64,000 nucleotides of DNA from Antilocapra americana (lineage: Eukaryota; Chordata; Mammalia; Artiodactyla; Antilocapridae): NCBI GenBank assembly GCA_007570785.1, contig ML662442.1, positions 62,521,392 to 62,585,391 of the forward strand, in the 5' to 3' direction. The translations under genes and the position numbers were made by a program. Numbering within the stretch: the stretch's first letter is position 1; every line of letters starts with the position of its first letter. This document shows, in pieces, positions 48,372 through 58,662 of this stretch. The notes under the pieces are model-generated. The model was not told the origin of the DNA and did no database searches. It saw only the letters and a list, made by a program, of their open reading frames with translations.

Positions 48372-48583
48372 GTTTGTTGTTGTCTAGTTGCTGCATCCTG
48401 TCTGACTCTTCAGCGACCCCGTGGACTGTAGCCTGCCAGGTCCCTCTGTCCGTGGGATTTCCCAGGCAAGAAAACTGAAGTAAATTGTTTCTTACTCCAG
48501 GGCATCTTACCCCACCAGGGATCGGACCCATGTCTCCTGAGTTGGCAGGCAGGTGCTTTACCCCTGAGCCCCCAGGGAAGCCC
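48372..48583 (-). mobile_element. Bov-tA SINE, antisense
   Basis: It runs from gttgttgtctagttgctgc to cccctgagcccccagggaagccc. Confidence 0.92.
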
Positions 48584-48594
48584 ATCCTTAGGTA

Positions 48595-48770
48595 GACTGG
48601 GATTCACATCTTAACTATACTGCGTGACCTTGGCAAATCACTTCACTTGTAGAATTTTCTATTCAGTTAAAAGATGATAAACCCAGGACCTGTAGAGCTA
48701 ATGTAGAATTAAGTGAGAAAAGCTTATAAACTACCTGGCCCATATTGAAATTTAAATGAATATATAAACT
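48595..48770. mobile_element. MIR-like remnant
   Basis: actgcgtgaccttggcaaatcacttc is good MIR wording, followed by a diverged tail. Confidence 0.65.
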
Positions 48771-49584
48771 AGCATTATTATTTATCTCAAAAGGCATAAA
48801 TGGCAAAGGCTTAAATTTACAATTGATGCAGTTAAATCCAGAGGTAGAAAAAGGTGATTGAAAGAATGAGTCATAAACAGAAAGAAAAAGAAGGCAAAAT
48901 TATACTCCAAATGGAGAAATAGCACCATTTCTTTCCCATTGATTTTACTCTTCTAGACTAGGAATGAGTTTCATGTGGTTTCAAGACAAGCTATCAGTTT
49001 CAAAAAAAAATTAGAGTCTGCTCTCTTTTTATGGAACAGTCCACTAAGTTTATTCTTCCATGTGAGAATTTCTCTTTTTTTTTTTTGAAAAGTACATCCC
49101 CTCAGTTCCTTTTAAAATCCTACTTCTTCCAGTTTTTACAGAACTCCCATAGAATAAATCTGCTCAGATTTATGCTCACAAAGTATTCATTTGGACACAG
49201 ATTCTGGAATTTAATGTCTAGTTCCAATGTAATTCAGCATACTTCCACATGCTCGGTAATGCATATTGAGCACTTACATTTCAGTTAAAATGGATGTCCC
49301 TCTTGTTAAAAATCTTTTATCATCCCTCAGCTACCATCACATCAGCACCACTCTCTTGTATGACTTTCTCACAATAGGAGAAAGAAGCACCTGTACAGAT
49401 ATTTAAAATAAAGTAACGCTCAAAAGGTTGAGTAGTTTTTATCATTCTCATGTAATCTCATAGTCAACATGACATATCTTGATTGCAAAGCCTTGATCAG
49501 ACAGCTCAGGAAAGCCAGGAATACAGGGCTAGATAGGGTTTTCCCAAAAGGGCATTTTGATGTTTTTTTAATGCTGTCTTACAG

Positions 49585-49701
49585 AAAAAGAAGGAGGCTA
49601 TAGAAAGTGGCAAACGACAAACTGAGAACACTTTAAAAGAAGGCAATGACATACTTGATGAAGCCAGTCGTCTTGTAGATGAAATCAACTCAGTCATAGT
49701 C
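49585..49701 (+). CDS. LAMA2: LAMA2 exon 38: domain I helix
   Basis: The exon has 39 whole codons, phase 0 at both ends, with acceptor atgctgtcttacag and donor GTC/GTGAGT. It encodes KKKEAIESGKRQTENTLKEG, then a stretch ending LVDEINSVIV. The final codon is GTC (Val), followed by TAT (Tyr) in the next exon; I remember Asp at this position in human (IIDYVED), so one base differs at the codon that abuts the splice site. The donor keeps G at +5, a base whose change is a known disease cause in the human orthologue (from memory). Skipping this symmetric exon would keep the frame. Confidence 0.95.
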
Positions 49702-50399
49702 GTGAGTATTTTATGAAACCCAAAGTTAAACAATGGTAATGGTGCAAGTGCTCTTGAAGGGGAACCAGTGAGAAATTTAGTAGTATAAGCAAATATTGTT
49801 ACTTTCTTTTGAGTGTAAAGTTGTTTTTGTTTCATTCTATTGTGACCATGCCCACCCATTGATAACAATTAGAACTTCACACTATTCTCTCAGAAATGGG
49901 GGTACTCGCAAACTCACACTAACCTGTATTTTTTTTCACAGTGATGAAGGACATTTGTTGTTCCTAGTACCGAACTTACAATCTGCTTCAATATTCCTGC
50001 AACATTAGTTAAATGAGAAATGTAAAGCTACAAACAGACTTTCAATATGCTGTCTCATTCAGCAGATGCTGATATATGATGACATATGGTAATAGAACTG
50101 CAAATAGTCTAAAAGATCCTAATGACTATCATTTATGCATTTAGACCTATGAAATAGCATTTTTTTTTAAAAAAAAAAAAAACATTGTTAGGTTCTTCTT
50201 GGTATAAATTCCCTTCACATATTTTCTCATCTCTTTCATTAAGTAATAGCTTCTTTTCCCTATTTTTTTTTTGCTAGGTTAGTAAATTTTAAGTGTTCTG
50301 AAAACCTAAGCATGTGTAATTATATCTCCAAGAGACACTAATAAATGAGAGGAATCTGGATTCACTTATTTAAAATGCTTTCTTTTCTCTACCTATCAG
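49702..50399 (+). other. LAMA2: LAMA2 intron 38 (698 bases)
   Basis: This is the shortest intron in the window. I see no repeat apart from T/A homopolymer runs at about 50161-50182. Confidence 0.9.
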
Positions 50400-50563
50400 T
50401 ATGTTGAAGATATTCAAACTAAATTGCCACCCATGTCCAAGGATCTAAAAGATAAAATAGATGACCTCTCCCAAGAAATAAAGGACAGGAAGCTGGCTGA
50501 GAAGGTGTCCCAGGCTGAGAGCCATGCAGCTCAGTTAAATGATTCGTCTGCTGTCCTTGATGG
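50400..50563 (+). CDS. LAMA2: LAMA2 exon 39: domain I helix
   Basis: This exon lies only 698 bases after the previous one. The acceptor is tcttttctctacctatcag and the donor GG/GTATGT. It starts at a codon border (TAT GTT GAA GAT) and ends two bases into a Gly codon. It encodes YVEDIQTKLPPMSKDL, then DKIDDLSQEIKDRKLAEKV and a segment ending AAQLNDSSAVLD. NDS is an N-glycosylation sequon. The PP pair interrupts an otherwise regular helix. The open frame runs about 58 bases past the donor before a stop, which is intron read-through and not coding. Confidence 0.95.
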
Positions 50564-52889
50564 GTATGTCATTTGTGGTTGGAAATGTCTATGTATCTTG
50601 ACACTTGTGCAAAAGTTTTGACTAGCAGAAATGGTTGAGAGTTGCTTTCAAATCTTGATTTTTGTAATTATTAACATACAACTGCATGGCCTTTCTGTGG
50701 AAAAGCCTAATTACGAGGGTCTGGACAAAGCTCTACTGGAGCAGCATCAAAAGTCTGAGTTAAAAGTGAATTCAAATATCGCATGGTAGGGAACGAACTT
50801 TGCCTTAGGCTACACTAAGAAAAAATACTTTGTTCTTTATTAGAGAGCACAGCAGTTGCCTTATTAGCATTTTAAATAGTAATGTATAAACACACATTCT
50901 GCTCCAAATTGCAGTTTTATAATTTTAATGAAATCAAAACTATTTATTGTTAAAGGGCTGGCTTTTCAAAATGTGGTTCCATCGGTTCAGTTCAGTTCAA
51001 CTGCTCAGTTTTGTCCGACTCTCTGCGACCCCATGGACTGCAACACGCCAGGCCTCCCTATCCATTACCAACTTGTGGAGTTTACTCAAATTCCTGTCCA
51101 TTGAATCAGTGATGCCATCCAACCATCTCATCCTCTGTTGTCCCCGTCTCCTCCCGCCTTCAATCTTTCCCAATTTGGGTCTTTTAAAATGAGTCAGTTC
51201 TTCACATCAGGTGGCCAAAGTATTGGAGTTTCAGCTTCAGTATCAGTCCTTCCAATGAATATTCAGGACTGGTTTCCTTTAGGACAGACTGGTTGGATCT
51301 CCTTGCAGTCCAAGGGACTCTCAAGAGTCTTCTCCAACACCACAGCTCAAAAACACCAATTCTTCGGTACTCAGCTTTCTTTATAGTCCAATTCTCACAT
51401 CCATACATGACTCCTGGAAAAACCATAGATGGACCTTTGTTGGCAAAATAATGTCTCTGCTATTTGATATGATGTCTAAGTTGGTCATAGCTTTTCTTCC
51501 ATGGAGCAAATGTCTTTGAATTTCATGGCTGCAGTCAACATCTGCAGTGATTTTGAAGCCCAAAAAAATGAAGGCTGTCACTGTTTCCTCATCTATTTGC
51601 CATGAAGTGATAGGACCAAATGCCATGATCTAAATTTTCTGAATGTTGAGTTTTAAGCCAACTTTTTCACTCTCCTCTTTCTCTTTCATCAAGAGACTCT
51701 TTAGTTCTTCGCTTTCTGCCATAAGTGTGGTGTCGTCTGCATATCTGAGGTTATGGATATTTCTCCTGGCAATCTTGATTGCAGCTTGTGCTTCATCCAG
51801 CCCAGCATTTCTCATGATGTACCCTGCATATAACTTAAATAAGCAGGGTGACAATATACAGCCTTGATGCTCTGCTTTCCCGATTTGGAACCAGTCTGTT
51901 ATTCCATGTCCCGTTCTAACTGTTGCTTCTTGACCTGCATACATATTTCTCAGAAGGCAGGTCAGGTGGTTTGGTATTCCCATCTCTAAGAATTTTCCAC
52001 AGTTTGTTGTGATCCACCCAGTCAAAGGCTTTGGCATAGTCAATAAAGCAGAAGTAGATGTTTTACTGGAATTCTCTTCTTACTTTTCAATGATCCAGCG
52101 GATGTTGGCAGTTTGATCTCTGGTTCCTCTGCCTTTTCTAAATCCAGCTTGAACATCTGGAAGTTTAATTCACATACTGTTGAAGCCTGGCTTGGAGAAT
52201 TTTGAGCATTACGTTGCTAGTGTGTGAGATGAGTGCAATAGTGCAGTAGTTTGAGCATTCTTTGAAATTACCTTTCTTTCAGATTGGAATGAAAACTGGT
52301 GATTCCATACATAGCCTTTAAGCCTTTTTTTTTTTTTCCCCTTTCAACCTCCATGAAGACACGACTATCTCAGTACTGCCTTGTAAAACAATAGCTCATT
52401 ATAACTGGTATTCTTATATGGGTCAACGGGGGAGGGGCCACTAGTGAGATGTGTTTGACTAGTAAACAGCCTTCTCAATATAACTGTTTTGCTTCCCCTA
52501 CAATTTGGGGATTGTTGTAATAAAATAGGTGTGTTAACCCCAAGAATAATTTTCATAAATAAATCTGGATTTAATATACTCCATGTGAAAAGTTCTGTTT
52601 CAAAACTTACTCTCTTGATACAAAGGAAAATATTAATGTTTGAAGACCCTGGGAAAATTTCATATATAATTCATTTTATTATAGCAGTTCTAGCTTGGTT
52701 ATTTAGGAATATGAGATTAAACTGAAAGCTACAATATAATACAATTAGTAGATACCTCACTATGATTTGGGATTATCCTTATTATATTGGCCATGATCAT
52801 TTGGAAGCCATATTTTTTATAAGTTCTTCAAATAGTCTTCACTTGAGTACCAACTGCTCTGATATTCTTTTTTTGGGTAATCCCTACAG
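50564..52889 (+). other. LAMA2: LAMA2 intron 39 (2,326 bases)
   Basis: More than half is an antisense BovB (50985-52310), followed by a T run at about 52327-52337. The remaining 52345-52889 is AT-rich with no named feature. Confidence 0.88.
50985..52310 (-). mobile_element. BovB LINE 3' part, antisense, between exons 39 and 40
   Basis: The plus-strand left end is the ttcagttcagttcaac tail. On the minus strand one sees a reverse-transcriptase fragment with RYADDTTLMAESEELKSLL (about 51700-51760) and GITDWFQIGKAEHQGCILSP (about 51840-51900). At about 52040-52090 the frame breaks within the AKAFD region. It is 5'-truncated at about 52310 (attggaatgaaaactgg). Confidence 0.92.
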
Positions 52890-53028
52890 AATCCTTGATG
52901 AGGCTAAAAACATCTCCTTCAATGCCACTGCAGCCTTCAACGCTTACAGCAATATTAAGGACTATATTGACGAAGCGGAGAAAATTGCCAAAGAAGCCAA
53001 AGTTCTTGCACATGAAGCCACAGAACTG
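52890..53028 (+). CDS. LAMA2: LAMA2 exon 40: domain I helix
   Basis: The acceptor ttttttgggtaatccctacag and donor CTG/GTAAGG frame a 139-base exon. Its first base completes the Gly codon from the previous exon, and it ends at a codon border. It reads ILDEAKNISFNATAAFNAYS, then IKDYIDEAEKIAKEAK, then HEATEL. NIS and NAT are two N-glycosylation sequons close together. It is the last exon in the window: no sequence resembling the next human segment (which I recall as beginning ATGPRG) is seen up to position 64000, so the following intron is at least 10.97 kb. Confidence 0.95.
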
Positions 53029-53447
53029 GTAAGGAACAAACAGTGCTATGTGCTGAGGTCAGCCTTTTCAAATAAGTATCTAAACTAAATTTCTCAAATT
53101 TAAATAAGCTCTGGAAAATCCTGGTATATTAGAATATTAGTTTTAAACTATTTTCAAAGGCTCCTTTTAAATTTTATCCAAAATAAATTCTGTGTTCTGT
53201 GATCATAGCAGAACTCTTAGTTACATACTACTTTTCACCACTAATAAGAGTCGTATTATTATCCCATGACAAATAGTTTTGTGCCACCAACTTATTAAGG
53301 AAAATTGCCAACCATAAGACTCTGAAGAGGGAAATTTATCACAATTATTCCATGTATCTTCAATAAGAAAGTGCTTTGAATATTAACACCATTGCTTATA
53401 GTCACATATAAGTTGATTCTATATAAAGTTTAATAATGTGCACATTT

Positions 53448-53652
53448 TATGAGTGAAGTCGCTCAGTCATGTCTAACTCTTTGTGACCCCATGGACTGTA
53501 GCCTACCGGATTTGTCTGTCCATGGGATTTTCCAGGCAAGAGTACTGGAGTGGGTTGCCATTTCCTCCTCCAGAGCATCTTCCCGACCCAGGGATCGAAC
53601 CCAGGTTTCCCACATTGTAGACACTTTAACCTCTGAGCCACCAGGGAAGCTC
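53448..53652 (-). mobile_element. Bov-tA SINE, antisense, 420 bases after exon 40
   Basis: It runs from gtgaagtcgctcagtcatgtc to ctgagccaccagggaagctcc. It is well preserved. Confidence 0.93.
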
Positions 53653-54613
53653 CAATATAAAGCATACCAAATCATATACTTCTAAACTATTATACTATTT
53701 TTATCAATTGAAGTATTTACCTTCAAAGCTACTTTTGGCTTCATTCATTGTTCAAAATAAATTTTCAATTAATATTTTAGAGTTTGGAGGTTCTAGGTAT
53801 AGCACATTATCTGAGTATCTTCAACAGTGGCAAATTTCTTTCATTTACATGTAGAGCAACATTTTGTAAACAGGTTATGTTTGGTAAACCTTGGTAATAC
53901 TATTTTAGGTCAACTTTCGTTTCATAGGAATCACACGGTGAGTTAAAATATTCAGAACCATTACTTATTCTTTTGGCTTCACACAGAATCCTCCAAATAC
54001 ATCAGAATTTCAGGAGAAAAAAAAAACTTGCCTGGACATTTGACTGTGAATGAAATATGCATAAATAGTAGATGTTGAAGAAACAAATCAGTATTTGCTT
54101 CAGTATTTAGCACAAATGCTTTCGTGGATTTCAGAGATAGTAGAGGTATTTGCCACATATTTAGAGGGTTTATTTTATGGTCATAGTGAAAACATCATAT
54201 TCCATCAGCAATTACTACTGTTTGATTTCTCTGGAATGAACTTTACTAATACCATGTGTTCTGTTTATTTCTTATTCAAAGTCATGACACAATTATTACA
54301 AAAACTTACTTATGTTCAGTTATCCTTTCAAAATGAACCATTTTTCATATATATTTGAAGATCCTAATCTTCAATTTCACCATTTTCATCTGACCTAAGT
54401 CTTATTGAATGACCATTTTCAGCATCTAGGACAGTGCCTGACAAATCATAGGCCCCTCGTGAGTGAATGCATGTCATTCTAATTGACATTTTTCATGCCT
54501 GTTTACATTTTGTACAAATAAAAATCTCAATATTATCATTGCTTCATTTTTATAAACTTCTTGCATTTTTTGTTAAAGAGCTGTTTATTTTCACCAAAAT
54601 TTACTACCACTTC

Positions 54614-55277
54614 TGATAGCTTATGGCGAAAGGTGTTGGATTCTTGGTCTCTGAAGAAGATGATTTAGCTTCCAGGGACCAGGGACCAGGCTTGATCGCT
54701 CAAGAGCTTTTGTGTAGCAGAGTTTTATTAAAGTATGAAAATGGACCAAGAAAGCTTCTGACACAGACATCAGAAGGGGAACCAAGAGTGCCCCCCTCGC
54801 TAGTATTAGCAAGGGAGTTATTACAATAAATCAAAAGAATGCCTCAAGGTTGTAAAAATTTTACCAGACCCACTCCCACAGTTCACATTTTAGGATAACA
54901 GGATTAGAATTTAACAATAGAAAGATCCTACCAGACCCCCAATCCCATAATATACATTCTAAAGATATAAGGATTAGTCAGAAGGTTTTCAGGAAGGAGA
55001 AACTGTCCTTAAGGAGGATACATTGTTGTTATATAATCCTTAGTACAGAGTTTAAACTGAGTTGTTTGTTGTGTAGTCATCAGTTCCAGGCTTAAAGAAA
55101 AAAGGCTTAGTTTTATGTGACTAAGACTAAGGAATGTAGAGGGGAAAAAAAGAGTTTGTCCTTTCCTCCTCCTTGAGAATTCCAGACCTCTATCTCCCAT
55201 TTGAGAGCCCCAGACCCCTTTTGCTGCCTCAGGAACCCTAGCCTTCTTATCAACCTGCCTAGGAATTGACTCTCTCA
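54614..55277 (-). mobile_element. Solo LTR of an endogenous retrovirus, antisense, with 4-base target duplication
   Basis: This 664-base element starts tgatag and ends ctctca on the plus strand, flanked by cttc at 54610-54613 and 55278-55281. On the minus strand tttaataaaac supplies a poly(A) signal. It is the same family as 18906-19520. No retroviral gene adjoins it. Confidence 0.85.
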
Positions 55278-56262
55278 CTTCAGACTTAGGAGACTCATTT
55301 TCATGCCAATATGAAATATTCACTTTTCCTCAGCACTGATGCTTATACATTATAGGCTAGCCAAACTCAGAGCTAGGAGAAGTCTTAATGCATACAGCAT
55401 GTCCACTTGTTATTGTTATTCTGTCCCCATAAGCCGTGTAAAAATAATTAAATGTCTGAAAAATTGCTAAGTAAAGGCTAAAGAGAATCATTGATTTATT
55501 AAATGGCTATCAGCAAACACACAGAAGACTGATTTGGTCAGAAAGATTGTTAGACTGTGTTTCGGGAACAGAATAAATAAAGTTTTAATTTTAATAATTC
55601 ATTATAATGTAGTTCTATTGTACTAGAAAAGAAATATATTTGCCATTAAATTGAGCAATTACCTAGATAGAACTAGCTTTTCATAAATGTAAGAGCTGGT
55701 ATTATTACTACAGCTGTAGATAAACATAGAAGAGTATGATTAAGTTTATTATTTATGTATGAAAGAGTCATTTCAATCTAGGCCTACAAAGAAGGAAGAA
55801 TGTCTTTAATCAATTAGAAACAAAGTACAAAGAAGCAAAGGAGGAATTTATGCAAGGAGAAAAAAAGACCTGTTAGACAAGCAATAAAACAACCAATTAT
55901 TACTGTGAAGAAAATGGATGTGAGATAATATGAGAAGGGAAAAAAAAAGCATTGAAAATAACATAGGGGAAAAAAATCCCCAAATGAATGGTGGGATAAT
56001 CTTAAAGCATAATTGACAACATTTTTAAAGCCACTTCACTTTTAGAAATCTGCTTAAGTCTACTTATTTGTAATGTACACATAATCAAAAATGTAATTGA
56101 AAGGTGAGAAGAAAGTTGATCCTTTATTTTAATTAAATAGTGAGCAGGTGTAGTCTATAAACAACTAAATATTGTAGTATAGTTGCTATGTAAAGCAACA
56201 ACCTCTTATCTTGCATATTTAATTTATTTAAATCTCAAAATGAAATATTATTTTAGTAACAT

Positions 56263-56935
56263 GTTGTTGTTCAGTCACCCAGTCATGTCTGACTCTTTGC
56301 AACCCCTTGGACTGCAGGATGCCAGGCCTCCCTGCCCCTCACCATGTCTGGAATTTTGCCCAAATTCATGTTCATTACCAGAGAAGGCAGTGGCACCCCA
56401 CTCCAGTATTCTTGCCTGGAAAATCCCAGGGACGGCAGAGCCTGGTGGGCTGCCGTCCATGGGGTCGCACAGAATCGGCCACAATGGAAGCGACTTAGCA
56501 GCAGCATGTTCGTTACATCGGTGTTGCCATCAGCCATCTCATTCTCTGATGCCCTCTTCTTCTGCCTTCAGTCTTTCCCAGCATCAGGAACTTTGCTAAT
56601 GAGTCAACTGTTCACATCAGGGGACCAAAATATTGGAGCTTCAGCTTCAGCATCTATCCTTCCAATGAATATTCAGGGTTGATTTCCCTAAAGACTGACT
56701 GGCTGATCTCCTTGCTGTCCAAAGACCTCTCAGGAGTCTTCTCCAGCACCGCGGTTCAAAGGCATCAATTCTTTGACACTCTGCCTTCTTTACAGTCCAG
56801 CTCTCACAACCATACTGGGAAGACCACAGCCTTGACAGTACAGACCTTTTAGGCAGAGTGATATCTCTGCTTTTCAACACACAGTCTATCTTGGTCATAG
56901 GAACATAAACTTTAGGAAAATCAAGCACTACTACT
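56263..56935 (-). mobile_element. BovB LINE 3' fragment, antisense, split by a Bov-A SINE
   Basis: It begins ttgttgttcagtcacccagt and runs through catctcattctctgatgccc and tcaatgaatattcaggg-type blocks to about gtctatcttggtcatagg. The nested SINE lies at 56379-56504. Confidence 0.88.
56379..56504 (+). mobile_element. Bov-A monomer SINE, sense, nested in BovB, with 12-base target duplication
   Basis: A single 126-base Bov-A body (agagaaggcagtggcacccc to gcgacttagcagcag) is flanked by catgttcattac at 56367-56378 and catgttcgttac at 56505-56516 (one mismatch). Confidence 0.92.
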
Positions 56936-56943
56936 TTCCCAAT

Positions 56944-57148
56944 GGGCTTCCCTTAGGACTCAGATGGTAAGGAATCTGCCTGCAGTCAAGAGACCCTGAT
57001 CCATCCCTGGGACAGGGAGATCCCCTGGAGAAAGGAATGGCAACTCACAGTATTCTTGCCTGGAGAATTCCATGAACAGAGGAGCCTAATCAGCTACAGT
57101 CTATGGGATTGCAGAGTCAGACACAACTGAGTGACTAACACTTTCACA
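56944..57148 (+). mobile_element. Bov-tA SINE, sense
   Basis: It runs from gggcttcccttaggactcag through gatccatccctgggacagg to gagtgactaacactttcac. It follows the BovB piece by only a few bases. Confidence 0.92.
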
Positions 57149-57427
57149 CTTCCAATTTTTATTAGAGTTCGGTGGGAAAATTACTATTATTGTATTATTG
57201 GTATAAAATTATTGTTTTCCCTACACACAGTCTCAGAGATAACATCTCATTTTGTACTTCTCGTTGGTGGGCACAGGAAAAAGAGAAGGGAAATATATCA
57301 AAAATATTTCAAAAATAGAATATGAAGATCCAGTAATTTCTTTCTAATCACAATTGTTTTGATGCTATAAAAACTCTTCAGATCTAAAACAACAGAGAAT
57401 TAAATCTTTAAAAGCATTTCACATCAT

Positions 57428-58662
57428 CAGTTCAGTTCAGTTCAGTCGCTCAGTCGTGTCTGACTCGGCAACCCATGAATTGCAGCTCACCAGGCCTCCC
57501 TGTCCATCACCAAATCCCAGAGTCCACCCATACCCATGTTCATCAAGTCAGTGATGCCATCTGGCCATCTCATCCTCTGTCATCCCCTTCTCCTCTTGCT
57601 CCCAATGCTTCCCAGCATTAAGGTCTTTTCCAGTGAGTCAACTCTGCATGAGGTGGCCAAAGTATTGGAGTTTCAGCTTCAACATCAGTCCTTCCAGTGA
57701 ACACCTAGGACTGATCTCCTTTAGGATGGACTTGTTGGATCTCTTTGCAGTTTCCAAGGGACTCTCAAGAGTCTTCTCCAACACCACAATTCAAAAGCAT
57801 CAGTTCTTCAGCGCTCAGCTTTCTTCACTGTCCAATTCTCACATCCATACATGACTACTGGAAAAACCATAGCCTTGACCAGATGGACCTTTGTTGGCAA
57901 AGTAATGTCTCTGCTTTTCAATATGCTATCTAGGTTGGCCATACCTTGCCTTCCAAGGAGTAGGTGTCCATCTGCAGTGATTTTGGAGCCCAAAAAAGTC
58001 TCTCACTGTTTCCCCATCTATTTGCCATGAAGTGATGGGACCAGATGCCATGATCTTAGTTTTCTGAATGTTGAGCTTTAAGCCAACTTTTTCACTCTCC
58101 TCTTTCAGTTTCATCAAGAGTCGTTTTAGTTCCTCTTCACTTTCTACCATAAGGATGGTGTCATCTGCATATCTGAGGTTATTAATATTTCTCCCGGCAA
58201 TCTTGATCCAGCTTGCACTTCTTCCAGCCCAGCGTTTCTCATGATGTACTCTGCATATAAGTTAAATAAGCAGAGTGACAATATACAGCCTTGATGTATT
58301 TCCTATTTGGAACCAGTCTTTTGCTCCATGTCCAGTTCTAACTGTTGCTTCCTGACCTGCATACAAGTTTTTTAAGAGATAGGTCAGGTGGTCTGGTATT
58401 CCCATCTCTTTCAGAATTTTCCACAGTTTATTGTCATCCACATAGTCAAAGGCTTTGGCATAGTCAATAAAACAGAAATAGATGTTTTTATGGAACTCTC
58501 TTGATTTTTCGATGATCCACTGGATGTTGGCAATTTGATCTCTGGTTCCTCTGCCTTTTCTAAAACCAGCTTGAACATATGGAGGTTCACAATTGACATA
58601 TTGCTGAAGCCTGACTTGAAGAATTTTGAGCGTTACTTTACTAGCATGTGAGATGAGTGCAG
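57428..58662 (-). mobile_element. BovB LINE 3' part, antisense
   Basis: The left end has four ttcag units, the family's short tail repeat. Minus-strand fragments include LKLNIQKTKIMASGPITSWQ (about 58010-58080), and the right end reaches ttactttactagcatgtgagatgagtgc. The YADDT part is at about 58150-58175 with breaks. Confidence 0.92.

Larger units (their letters stand above)
41885..49584 (+). other. LAMA2: LAMA2 intron 37 (7,700 bases)
   Basis: The intron has five Bov-tA-type SINEs and one short SINE scrap, a tiny L1 3' end, simple repeats, and several old MIR, L2 and MER5-like remnants, each listed separately. 43330-44250, 45730-46320, 46535-47040, 47085-47440, 47600-47940 and 48780-49584 show nothing else that I can support. 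The 45730-46000 part has an L2-like flavour. Confidence 0.8.
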
